Positions 1 through 6,148 of a DNA stretch of 8,920 nucleotides are shown here, one piece after another. The notes beneath the pieces are model-generated. The model was not told the DNA's origin, did no database searches, and worked only from the letters and a program-made list of their open reading frames with translations. Every line of letters starts with the position of its first letter. Within the stretch, counting starts at the first letter, position 1. A program made the translations under genes and the position numbers. The stretch lies in the NCBI GenBank assembly GCA_009929055.1, contig SABI01000096.1, positions 1 to 8,920 on the forward strand, in the 5' to 3' direction. Source of the DNA: Spirochaetia bacterium. Its GTDB lineage: Bacteria > Spirochaetota > Spirochaetia > Sphaerochaetales > Sphaerochaetaceae.

Positions 1-48
1 TTCTCTAAGCTCTTTTTCATCAACGATAATTATTGGTTCTTGTTTCAT
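1..48 (-). CDS. Start of a downstream gene, probably EutC-like (ornithine cyclodeaminase/mu-crystallin family), partial
   Basis: Only the first 16 codons are inside the window; the gene runs off the left edge. The reading begins with ATG at 48-46 and gives MKQEPIIIVDEKELRE. A hydrophobic strand followed by an acidic 'DEKELRE' helix start is the usual N-terminal pattern of ornithine cyclodeaminase/mu-crystallin proteins, but 16 residues cannot prove the family. The start is supported by a GGGAG Shine-Dalgarno that overlaps the stop codon of the preceding eutB-like gene, 17 bp upstream. In known hydroxyectoine operons eutC directly follows eutB, and together they are assigned to converting hydroxyectoine toward the ectoine route. 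The identity rests mainly on that context. Confidence 0.5.
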   Translation of the reverse strand, partial: MKQEPIIIVDEKELRE

Positions 49-64
49 TTATTCTTTATTCTCC

Positions 65-1042
65 CTATACTTCTTGAACTACCTTTAAAAAGGTAGCGTA
101 ATCGACATTACGCCCTGTTAGGGGCATTACTACGTGGCGTCCTTCAATATCTACTAAGCCTGATTGAATTGCTGCAAGGGTAACTGCCCCACCCCCTTCA
201 ATAACAAGGCCATGGTCATAAAAGAGGGTACGCATCGCCTCTTTTATCACATCTTCATCAACAACCACATGTTCATCTACATAGTGTTTCACTAGACTAA
301 ATGAGTAGTTGTTTTCAAATCCTATTCCCCCTAAAAGAGAGTCAGCTATGGTATCCTTTTCTTCTACTTGAACAACTTTGCCTGCGAGAATGCTATTAAG
401 CATAGCAGGAGAGCGTTTAATAGAAACCCCTATGATTTTTACACTTGGTTTAATATGTTTCATCGCCATTGCCATACCACCAAGGAGGCCTCCTCCGCTA
501 AGGGGGACAATGAGGGTATCGACATCGGGGTATTGATTAAATATCTCTAGTGATATTGTCCCTTGCCCACTAGCAATGAATGGATCATCAAAAGGGACAA
601 CTGGAATAAGATTCTTCTCTTTCATAATTCTAAGGTAGGCACTTTCAGCTTCATCTTGGCTGTTTCCCTCCCTGACCACAACTCCACCGAGGGCCTCTAT
701 CGCCCTTACGCGATAAAGAGGGACTCTGTTAGAGAGGCATACGGTACTTGGAACGTTATAGCTACTAGCAACATAGCTGACAGCTTTTCCATGATTTCCT
801 GTTGAGAAGGTAATAACGCCCCTCTTTTTTTCACTATCTGAGAGTGAACCAATTTTATTAGCAGCACCTCGAAGTTTAAAAGATCCTGTTTCTTGAAGAA
901 ACTCGGCCTTAAACATCACCCCTTTTGCTTTATAGGCCTCTTTTATCTTGATAGATGGGATTAAAGGGGTTACTTTCGCTAAAGGATAGATACGAGTTGT
1001 TGCACTAAAAACATCACTAACCGAGAGGGGTATTTTTTTCAT
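65..1042 (-). CDS. eutB: Threonine dehydratase-like PLP enzyme, probable hydroxyectoine utilization dehydratase EutB
   Basis: A 325-residue fold-type II PLP enzyme of the serine/threonine dehydratase family, complete and of normal length for the catalytic domain, with no C-terminal ACT domain. Visible motifs: the PLP-binding lysine K56 in ETGSFKLRGA; STGNHG around residues 80-85 for substrate carboxylate binding; the glycine-rich phosphate cup SGGGLLGG at 182-189; EGGGAV at 282-287; and LTGRNVD at 308-314, where ordinary dehydratases usually have SGGN. Biosynthetic threonine deaminase would carry an ACT-like regulatory domain, so a catabolic role is more likely. Its ATG overlaps the stop of the M24-fold hydrolase gene by one base (TAATG), which indicates translational coupling. 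In ectoine/hydroxyectoine operons EutB sits in this position and acts with EutC on hydroxyectoine-derived intermediates. A generic serine/threonine dehydratase or a serine racemase is the alternative. The family is sure; the substrate is inferred from the neighbours. Confidence 0.8.
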   Translation of the reverse strand: MKKIPLSVSDVFSATTRIYPLAKVTPLIPSIKIKEAYKAKGVMFKAEFLQETGSFKLRGAANKIGSLSDSEKKRGVITFSTGNHGKAVSYVASSYNVPSTVCLSNRVPLYRVRAIEALGGVVVREGNSQDEAESAYLRIMKEKNLIPVVPFDDPFIASGQGTISLEIFNQYPDVDTLIVPLSGGGLLGGMAMAMKHIKPSVKIIGVSIKRSPAMLNSILAGKVVQVEEKDTIADSLLGGIGFENNYSFSLVKHYVDEHVVVDEDVIKEAMRTLFYDHGLVIEGGGAVTLAAIQSGLVDIEGRHVVMPLTGRNVDYATFLKVVQEV

Positions 1043-2223
1043 TACTTACTCACATTATAGATGATATCGATAGGATAATCGTAGAAGGCTTTATATCCTG
1101 TTTCTGTGATATAAATAGAGGCATCAATTTCAAACCCTACATCGTCATACCAAATTCCTGGAATGAGGTGAATTGCCATATTAGGTTTAAGGACGGTCAA
1201 ATCCCCTGGTCTAAGGCTAATTGTGTGTTCGCCCCAGTCTGGTGGATAATTAACTCCAATTGAATAGCCAAGACGGGAGGATTTCACTATCTTCGAGTGA
1301 CTTATTGCTTCTCTCCATTTTGCTTCAACATCCTCTGCAGTAATACCTGGTTTAATGTAGGCCAAGGTTTCATTAAGTCCATCAATAACTACTTTTGCAG
1401 TATCGCTCATAAGTTTTGGGGGAGTTTTTCCTAAAAAGAGGGTTCTGGCTATTGGAGCGTGGTAGTGTTTATAGACACCACTAAGTTCTAATAATACTGC
1501 TTCATCTTTTTTAAATGGTTTATCACTCCAAGTGAGGTGAGGTGTTTTTGTTGCCTCTCCTGCCATCATGAGGGGGACGATTGAAGGATAATCTCCTCCA
1601 TGAGTAGATGTTCCTTTGTATTGTGCTTTAGCAATTTCACTCGCTGCATCACATTCTCTAATTCCTGGGTAGATGTTGTTTTTTGCAGCATCCATTACTT
1701 TTACAGCAATTTCTCCTGCTATGCTCATGAGTTCTATTTCTGCATCACTCTTTACTACTCGAACCCAGTTCACAAGGGCATTTGCATCTCTAAATTTTGC
1801 ATGAGGTAAACTTTTCTCTAATTCTACATATGATCTATGGGTGAAATAGAACTGATCCATCTCAACTCCTATAACTTTCTTATCTAACTTATGTTTTTTT
1901 AAGATATCTGCAACAAAATGCATGGGATGGCGTTCAAGAGATTGAACGTAGTTATCTGCATATTCAAAGATATCATCATTTGTGAGGAAGCTTGTAATTC
2001 TTGCTCCATTAGCATCCATCCCTCGCCCCATCCACATAGGATTTTCTCTGTCGAGAGCAACGATGACACACTGGTGAACATAGAATGACCACCCATCATA
2101 TCCTGTAAGATAATTGAGGTTTGCAGGATGGGATACCATTAATACTTCAATACCCCTTTCAAGCATCATCTGCTTTGTTTTAGCAATTCTACTTAGATAC
2201 TCTTCTTTTTTAAATACTGACAT
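1042..2223 (-). CDS. doeA: Creatinase/M24-fold hydrolase, probable ectoine hydrolase (DoeA/EutD)
   Basis: A 393-residue 'pita-bread' fold protein of the creatinase/prolidase (M24) family: a creatinase-type N-terminal domain (about 10-155, with HPANLNYLTGYDGWSFY at 32-48) and a C-terminal catalytic domain (about 165-380). The metal ligands of true aminopeptidases (D, D, H, E, E) are not kept. The first site reads LLELSG with E246, the second falls in YHAPIART (254-261), the usual GHGIG histidine is replaced in LGYSIG (318-323), and the last site is FEIDAS. H229 in KTPHLTW is kept, as in creatinase. A metal-free M24 fold that hydrolyses a cyclic amidine fits ectoine hydrolase, which opens ectoine to N-acetyl-L-2,4-diaminobutyrate in the cytoplasm. 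AAGGAG lies 7 bases before the ATG. The gene sits between a racemase-family gene and eutB, as expected in an ectoine operon. A generic Xaa-Pro peptidase is unlikely given the missing ligands; creatinase is a weaker alternative. Confidence 0.82.
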   Translation of the reverse strand: MSVFKKEEYLSRIAKTKQMMLERGIEVLMVSHPANLNYLTGYDGWSFYVHQCVIVALDRENPMWMGRGMDANGARITSFLTNDDIFEYADNYVQSLERHPMHFVADILKKHKLDKKVIGVEMDQFYFTHRSYVELEKSLPHAKFRDANALVNWVRVVKSDAEIELMSIAGEIAVKVMDAAKNNIYPGIRECDAASEIAKAQYKGTSTHGGDYPSIVPLMMAGEATKTPHLTWSDKPFKKDEAVLLELSGVYKHYHAPIARTLFLGKTPPKLMSDTAKVVIDGLNETLAYIKPGITAEDVEAKWREAISHSKIVKSSRLGYSIGVNYPPDWGEHTISLRPGDLTVLKPNMAIHLIPGIWYDDVGFEIDASIYITETGYKAFYDYPIDIIYNVSK

Positions 2224-2241
2224 GTAATTACTCCTTAAATT

Positions 2242-2979
2242 CTACATATGACCAACAGGGTGCTTTTTAATAATTGCATCGTGGACATAATTAATCATCG
2301 TAATATAATCAAATACTGGAAGCTGGGTTGCTTCTTGAACACTTTTTGCGTAAGGAGGAAGCATACTGCACTCTAACAAGATTGCTTTCACCTTATTGTT
2401 TTCTTTAACAGCTTCTACACTTCTTTGAACAGTGCACTCTTCAATAAGGGTACTATCGAGGGTACCTTTTTCATCAATTACAGATTCTTTGAATTCTTTG
2501 CAATCTTCTAGCCCTACAATGTGAACTCTTTGTTGCATCTCTTTCGTAATATTCAACGTTTCAAATAATTGGGGAATAAGGGCTCCTTTATTGGCTGTGA
2601 TAATAGCTACTTTATCAGATGGTGCTATGATGTTGAGGATGAAATGGAGTTGAATCAAACTTGATAAAAAGATTGGCATATCGAGTTCTTCTATCAATCT
2701 TTTTTGATACAAAGCCATAAATCCACAGTCTCCAGTGATTGCTTTTACTCCATCACTTTGTAACTTCAATGCGCTCTCTTTGAGTACTTCATACATACTC
2801 ATATCGTGATTAAAAATTCTTTCTACCGACAATCCCTCTACCCGTTCAAAACGAACTGGGTAGGAGTAGGTTGTCGCATTCGCTGTATCCCCTGGAATAA
2901 AAGGGGTAAAATTTTCTAATAAAAGGATTCCGATAGATTCCCCATAACTGACTTGTCGTCCTTGAACTTTATAGATCAT
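2242..2979 (-). CDS. Asp/Glu/hydantoin racemase superfamily protein of unknown role in the operon
   Basis: A 245-residue protein with the two half-sites of the cofactor-independent Asp/Glu racemase superfamily: the first cysteine C85 in AITGDCGFMALYQ and the second, C204, in AILLECSMLPPYA. In active racemases such a pair removes and adds the alpha proton from opposite faces; if both are properly placed here the enzyme could racemise or isomerise an amino acid-type substrate. The N-terminal part has an IPGDTANATTY segment (28-38) that I associate with a poorly characterised subgroup, not with MurI glutamate racemase. Some ectoine operons contain a gene called eutA, described as an arylmalonate decarboxylase/racemase-like protein, in a similar place; this protein does not look like a close version of it to me. 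It starts 17 bp after the large TRAP subunit gene, with an AAGGGGG ribosome binding site overlapping that region, and is followed 18 bp later by the M24-fold hydrolase. Family call good, reaction unknown. Confidence 0.75.
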   Translation of the reverse strand: MIYKVQGRQVSYGESIGILLLENFTPFIPGDTANATTYSYPVRFERVEGLSVERIFNHDMSMYEVLKESALKLQSDGVKAITGDCGFMALYQKRLIEELDMPIFLSSLIQLHFILNIIAPSDKVAIITANKGALIPQLFETLNITKEMQQRVHIVGLEDCKEFKESVIDEKGTLDSTLIEECTVQRSVEAVKENNKVKAILLECSMLPPYAKSVQEATQLPVFDYITMINYVHDAIIKKHPVGHM

Positions 2980-2996
2980 ATAAAGCCCCCTTATTA

Positions 2997-4274
2997 TTAT
3001 AATCCAGCTGCGTTAGGTAAGAATGTAGCAATTCCTGGGAACATAACAATCAGCACCGTTGAAAGGACTAAGATGAGAATAAATGGTGGAGTACTTTTTA
3101 TTACTTCTAAGTATGGTCGCCTAAAGATCAGTTGAGCAGTAAAGATGTCACACCCAAATGGAGGGGTGGCACTCCCTATTGCTGCTTGAAGAACTACTAA
3201 TGTTCCTAAGAGGATAGGATCGATTCCTGTCATTACAACGTAGGGTTGGAATATAGGAGAGAGGACATAAATAGCAACAATTGGGTCTACAAACATACAA
3301 GCTACAAAGTAAGCAATAACAACAACAATAATTAATTGTAATTGTGTTGGGTCTGTTCCAATAATTCCAGGCATAATTGCTTGAGGAAGGCGTAGGAAGC
3401 TTATTAACCAGCTAAACATCTGTCCAGCTCCTACTAAAATAAAGACTACCCCTGTTACAATACCAGCATCTAATATAGCTTTCTTTAATTTAGCAGCGGT
3501 GAGTGTTTTATAGATTAATCCTTCGAGCATAATTGCATAGGCTACTCCGGCTGCACTCGCTTCAGTTGGACTAAAGATACCAGCATAGATACCACCAACG
3601 ACGATGATAGGAAAACCAAGAACTAAATAGCCATCTTTGAGGGCTTTTACCCTTTCACTTTTCGATGACTTTTCCATAATTGCTATTTTCTTGATCTTTG
3701 AGTAGAAGAAAACAAAGACTGAGAAAAGGACAAAGATAAGGACTCCAGGTCCTATTCCTGCTAAAAAGAGTTTACCAATTGAAGTACTTGTTACAACTCC
3801 ATAGACAATAAAGCCAATACTAGGGGGAATAAGGAGGGCGATATCACTTGCGTTAATAATCAAACCCAATGTAAATGAGGATGAATAGCCTGCTTTTAAA
3901 AGCATTGGCCTCATCGTTCCACCAATAGCTGACACGGTTGCTTGAGTAGATCCACTTACTGCACCAAAGAGGGTACAACTAGCGTTCGTAGTAATAGCAA
4001 GCCCTCCTGGGATATGGCCTACAAATACTCTAATCATCTCAACTAATCGTGATGCTGCTGTTCCACTTGTCATTATATTAGCAGCTAATATAAACATTGG
4101 TACACACACCAATGCAGGAGGTGAAAATCCATTGATGAGTTGTTGAGTCACCACTTGCAAATTCATGTTAGGGAAAGCTATCCCTAGGTATGCAAGAACT
4201 GGTCCTAATAAGACGATGACGAAAGGAAATCCAAGCATCAACATCGCGACCATTACTAATCCGACGATTCCCAT
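2997..4274 (-). CDS. dctM: TRAP transporter large permease subunit (DctM/UehC-type)
   Basis: A 425-residue, highly hydrophobic inner-membrane protein with the usual length and about 12 membrane segments of the large (M) TRAP subunit, which forms the sodium-driven translocation channel. Conserved loop motifs are visible: FGAVSGSTQATVSAIGG (103-119), LIPPSIGFIVYG (148-159), GIFSPTEAS (232-240) and SATPPFGCDIFTA (368-380). The N-terminus begins directly in the first membrane helix, and the ATG is preceded by AAGGAG inside the end of the small subunit gene, whose stop lies one base upstream. These two membrane subunits are therefore made together. It works with the periplasmic binding protein and small subunit encoded upstream. 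Neighbouring catabolic genes suggest ectoine or hydroxyectoine as cargo; the permease sequence alone does not reveal this. Confidence 0.93.
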   Translation of the reverse strand: MGIVGLVMVAMLMLGFPFVIVLLGPVLAYLGIAFPNMNLQVVTQQLINGFSPPALVCVPMFILAANIMTSGTAASRLVEMIRVFVGHIPGGLAITTNASCTLFGAVSGSTQATVSAIGGTMRPMLLKAGYSSSFTLGLIINASDIALLIPPSIGFIVYGVVTSTSIGKLFLAGIGPGVLIFVLFSVFVFFYSKIKKIAIMEKSSKSERVKALKDGYLVLGFPIIVVGGIYAGIFSPTEASAAGVAYAIMLEGLIYKTLTAAKLKKAILDAGIVTGVVFILVGAGQMFSWLISFLRLPQAIMPGIIGTDPTQLQLIIVVVIAYFVACMFVDPIVAIYVLSPIFQPYVVMTGIDPILLGTLVVLQAAIGSATPPFGCDIFTAQLIFRRPYLEVIKSTPPFILILVLSTVLIVMFPGIATFLPNAAGL

Positions 4275-4275
4275 A

Positions 4276-4911
4276 TTACTTGCTCTCCTTTAACTCTATT
4301 TCATCTAAATTTATACTAGCGATTGCACTATCTAACATTGTTTTTTCATCTTCATATTCATCTTTTTGTTCAGGGGATAACCACACCTCTTTTTCAACAA
4401 TGTTTTTAATGAACGTCCTTACAAATTGGAAGCCTGACATCCCAAGTCCTACTGGAGCAGCTATGACAAATAGCCAGTAAGGAGCCCTTAAAGATGCGGT
4501 GAGGGTGTTTCTAGCTTTCAAAGTAATTACATATCTTAGTGCAATATAGGCTAAAATAAACATAACAATTGCACTAATGGCTGTCATAACAAGAACTAAA
4601 ATTTTCTCTACTTTGTTTGGGAGTAGTTCTAGGATTGCTCCCATTCTAATATGACGAGCTTTTCTTGTTGCATAGCTCGTACCAATAAAAGTAATAAGAA
4701 TGATAAATAAATTTGATACCTCTTCAGCGAAGTGAATAGATCTATATACATTCCTACTAATAACGTTTGCAATAAGTAGTACTGCAAGTCCTGAGGTGCT
4801 AATAATCAATATCCACACTTCAAATTTATCTACTATCAGAGATGCAGTATTTCCTATTTTCTGCCATATATTTTTATTAGGCGTCTCTTGAGTAGTCTGT
4901 TGTTCCTTCAT
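4276..4911 (-). CDS. dctQ: TRAP transporter small permease subunit (DctQ/UehB-type)
   Basis: A 211-residue protein with four predicted membrane segments (about 33-51, 66-83, 103-125 and 144-165), the standard topology of the TRAP Q subunit. The family signature is seen in EEVSNLFIILITFIGTSYATRKARHIRMGAI (E63/E64, then R86-H87-I-R89), where the acidic pair and the positively charged 'ARHIRMG' loop are typical. Both ends are longer than in a minimal DctQ: about 30 polar residues come before the first helix and about 35 highly charged residues (Asp/Glu/Lys-rich) follow the last one. The start at 4911 is the only good ATG; the next ATG upstream (4920) is followed at once by a stop. The ribosome binding site is weak (AAAGGT), in contrast to the strong one of the binding protein gene. 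The gene lies downstream of a terminator-like hairpin and is one base away from the large subunit gene. Confidence 0.92.
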   Translation of the reverse strand: MKEQQTTQETPNKNIWQKIGNTASLIVDKFEVWILIISTSGLAVLLIANVISRNVYRSIHFAEEVSNLFIILITFIGTSYATRKARHIRMGAILELLPNKVEKILVLVMTAISAIVMFILAYIALRYVITLKARNTLTASLRAPYWLFVIAAPVGLGMSGFQFVRTFIKNIVEKEVWLSPEQKDEYEDEKTMLDSAIASINLDEIELKESK

Positions 4912-4933
4912 AAATTACATACCTTTTCTTATT

Positions 4934-4966
4934 AAGAAAACTCAGGGAGCTTTTATGCTCCCCGAG
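4934..4966 (-). terminator. Terminator-like hairpin between binding protein and membrane subunit genes
   Basis: Read on the minus strand, CTCGGGGAGC (4966-4957) pairs with GCTCCCTGAG (4950-4941) around a six-base loop ATAAAA, giving a ten-pair GC-rich stem with one G-U wobble. It is followed directly by UUUUCUU (4940-4934). In RNA from the plus strand the wobble would be an A-C mismatch, which supports minus-strand function. It starts 20 bases after the stop of the binding protein gene. The shape is that of an intrinsic terminator, but since the dctQ and dctM genes follow on the same strand it probably stops only part of the transcripts or protects the 3' end of the upstream mRNA, so that more binding protein than permease is made. 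Confidence 0.7.
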
Positions 4967-4985
4967 ATATTTTTATAAGATTCTT

Positions 4986-6047
4986 TTACAAGCCTAATGC
5001 TTTTTGAGCATCAGCTACATCTTTACGTAACACTTCAAGCATTTTCGCTGAATCTGGTCCACCAATTGATGGGAAATCAGGATATACTTTTGTCTCGGCA
5101 AGAGTTTTCAACTGAGCAACTTCACTTGGATTGAGTTCTTTGAAACTAATTGAAGGTCGTTTTGTAGCAATTTCTTTTTGTAGTTTGTCATTTTGAGCTT
5201 GAATCCATACTGCACTTTCAGCTACAACACCTTTCCAATACCCACGAATGAGTTTTTGATCAGCTTCGGTAAGGGAATCAAAGAATCCTTTGTTTACACA
5301 AGGTATTCCAATGAAAGGTTCTGCCCATAGTTGAACAAAGAAGTCTGCTACTTCATAAAAGCCCATTGAATAGTTAGCAAACATTGGTTGGCTTTGTGCG
5401 TCGAGCAAGCCTGTTTGAAGTCCACTATAAATTTCACCATAACTCATTGGAGTTGGGTCAATTCCATAGGCTCTGTAGTCTCTGCTAAGCATGTTAGAAG
5501 CCATGATACGGGTCTTTAAGCCAACAAGGTCTGAAAGTTCATTAATAGGTTTTTTACTTGTGAGCCATTGCCATCCTTCATAATAAATGCCGAGTGGAAC
5601 GAGGTCTTTCTCACGGTATTTTTCTTCCATCATAGCCATAAATTTACCATTCTTGTTTACCCATTCTAGGATAGCAGGAACGTTGTCTTTAGGCCAAATG
5701 TAGTGGAGAGCGAGGGTGTTTGTTTGAGGAACATATGAGCTGAGCCATCCATAGTCTGCAAACACAAATTCTACAACTCCATTTTGAGCAAGTTCTACAA
5801 TATCGTCGTTTTCACCAAGTGTTCCATAAGGAAATACTTCAATATTCCATCTACCGTCGGTTTTTTCAGCCATATGTGTAGCAAAGTTCTTTGCCCATAC
5901 TGTCATGAAATCCCCTTCTGATTCTCCTGTTGGCATTCTTACACTATAGGTCTTATTTGCACCCGCTTCTGCTCCACCTTGGGCGAATAATGCGACACTC
6001 GAAATTACTAGCGTAATTATTAACGCTACAATAACGATTTTTTTCAT
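4986..6047 (-). CDS. dctP: TRAP transporter substrate-binding protein (DctP family, probable ectoine binder, UehA/TeaA-like)
   Basis: A 353-residue extracytoplasmic solute receptor. Residues 1-22 form a signal peptide (MKK, then a hydrophobic core, then ALFA-QGG); there is no lipobox cysteine, so a free periplasmic protein is expected. The mature part follows the DctP fold: YGTLGENDDIVELAQNGVVEFVF (74-96), the conserved ligand-carboxylate arginine R180 in GLKTRIM, PTPMSYGEIYSGLQTGLLDAQ (198-218) and NKGFFDSLTEADQKLI (252-267). From memory the pattern resembles the ectoine binder TeaA, which also has an acidic stretch near the start (here GESEGD, 41-46) and 'LGExDDI...QNG'. A Tyr (Y203) stands where I recall TeaA having Trp, so the pocket may differ. 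Preceded by a perfect AGGAGG and followed by a terminator-like hairpin, both favouring high output. Family certain; ligand inferred from the adjacent degradation genes. Confidence 0.9.
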   Translation of the reverse strand: MKKIVIVALIITLVISSVALFAQGGAEAGANKTYSVRMPTGESEGDFMTVWAKNFATHMAEKTDGRWNIEVFPYGTLGENDDIVELAQNGVVEFVFADYGWLSSYVPQTNTLALHYIWPKDNVPAILEWVNKNGKFMAMMEEKYREKDLVPLGIYYEGWQWLTSKKPINELSDLVGLKTRIMASNMLSRDYRAYGIDPTPMSYGEIYSGLQTGLLDAQSQPMFANYSMGFYEVADFFVQLWAEPFIGIPCVNKGFFDSLTEADQKLIRGYWKGVVAESAVWIQAQNDKLQKEIATKRPSISFKELNPSEVAQLKTLAETKVYPDFPSIGGPDSAKMLEVLRKDVADAQKALGL

Positions 6048-6053
6048 AATCTT

Positions 6054-6059
6054 CCTCCT
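6054..6059 (-). promoter_or_regulatory. Strong Shine-Dalgarno of the TRAP binding protein gene
   Basis: A perfect AGGAGG lies six bases before the ATG at 6047. It is the strongest ribosome binding site in the window; most other genes have AAGGAG or weaker sites. It fixes the start of the binding protein and fits the need for excess periplasmic receptor over membrane subunits. Confidence 0.85.
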
Positions 6060-6069
6060 GAATTTTTCT

Positions 6070-6084
6070 CATGGTTATACCATG
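6070..6084. repeat. Perfect short palindrome upstream of the TRAP binding protein gene
   Basis: CATGGT (6070-6075) and ACCATG (6079-6084) are exact inverted repeats around the three bases TAT. The centre lies about 30 bases before the binding protein ATG and the right-hand end of its Shine-Dalgarno is ten bases away. The minus strand contains TATAAC across the centre, which could pass for a -10 element, but no good -35 is seen at the proper distance. It could be an operator for an internal promoter or a small mRNA hairpin; the sequence alone does not decide. Confidence 0.4.
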
Positions 6085-6102
6085 GGTTTACATATAAAAC
6101 AT

Positions 6103-6135
6103 TGAAGATGAGGGTTCCTCCTCCCCGTCTCTTCA
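6103..6135 (-). repeat. Imperfect inverted repeat after the M20 amidohydrolase gene
   Basis: On the minus strand TGAAGA (6135-6130) can pair with TCTTCA (6108-6103), with an inner GGG/CCC pairing after a 3x3 mismatch and a purine-rich GGAGGAGG loop. It begins 14 bases after the amidohydrolase stop. Only TGTTTTAT follows, so it is a poor terminator. It may be an mRNA processing or stability element in the 101-bp gap that separates the metabolic genes from the transporter genes. Confidence 0.3.
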
Positions 6136-6148
6136 TGTATTAGCGAAA

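Noticed and set aside
563..805. Open frame of 80 codons on the plus strand
   Set aside because: Antisense to the eutB-like gene, low-complexity translation without family features.
1899..2099. Alternative minus-strand frame of 66 codons
   Set aside because: It is out of frame inside the M24-fold hydrolase gene, whose own frame is continuous and motif-rich.
6088..6102. Mini-frame ATG TTT TAT ATG TAA downstream of a GGAGGAGG run
   Set aside because: Only four codons long, and the purine run is about 14 bases from the ATG, too far for normal initiation. A leader peptide cannot be argued for from this.
6076..6105. TATAAC as a sigma-70 -10 box for a dctP promoter
   Set aside because: No acceptable -35 hexamer is found 16-18 bases upstream on the minus strand, so I do not annotate a promoter; the site is kept only as a palindrome.
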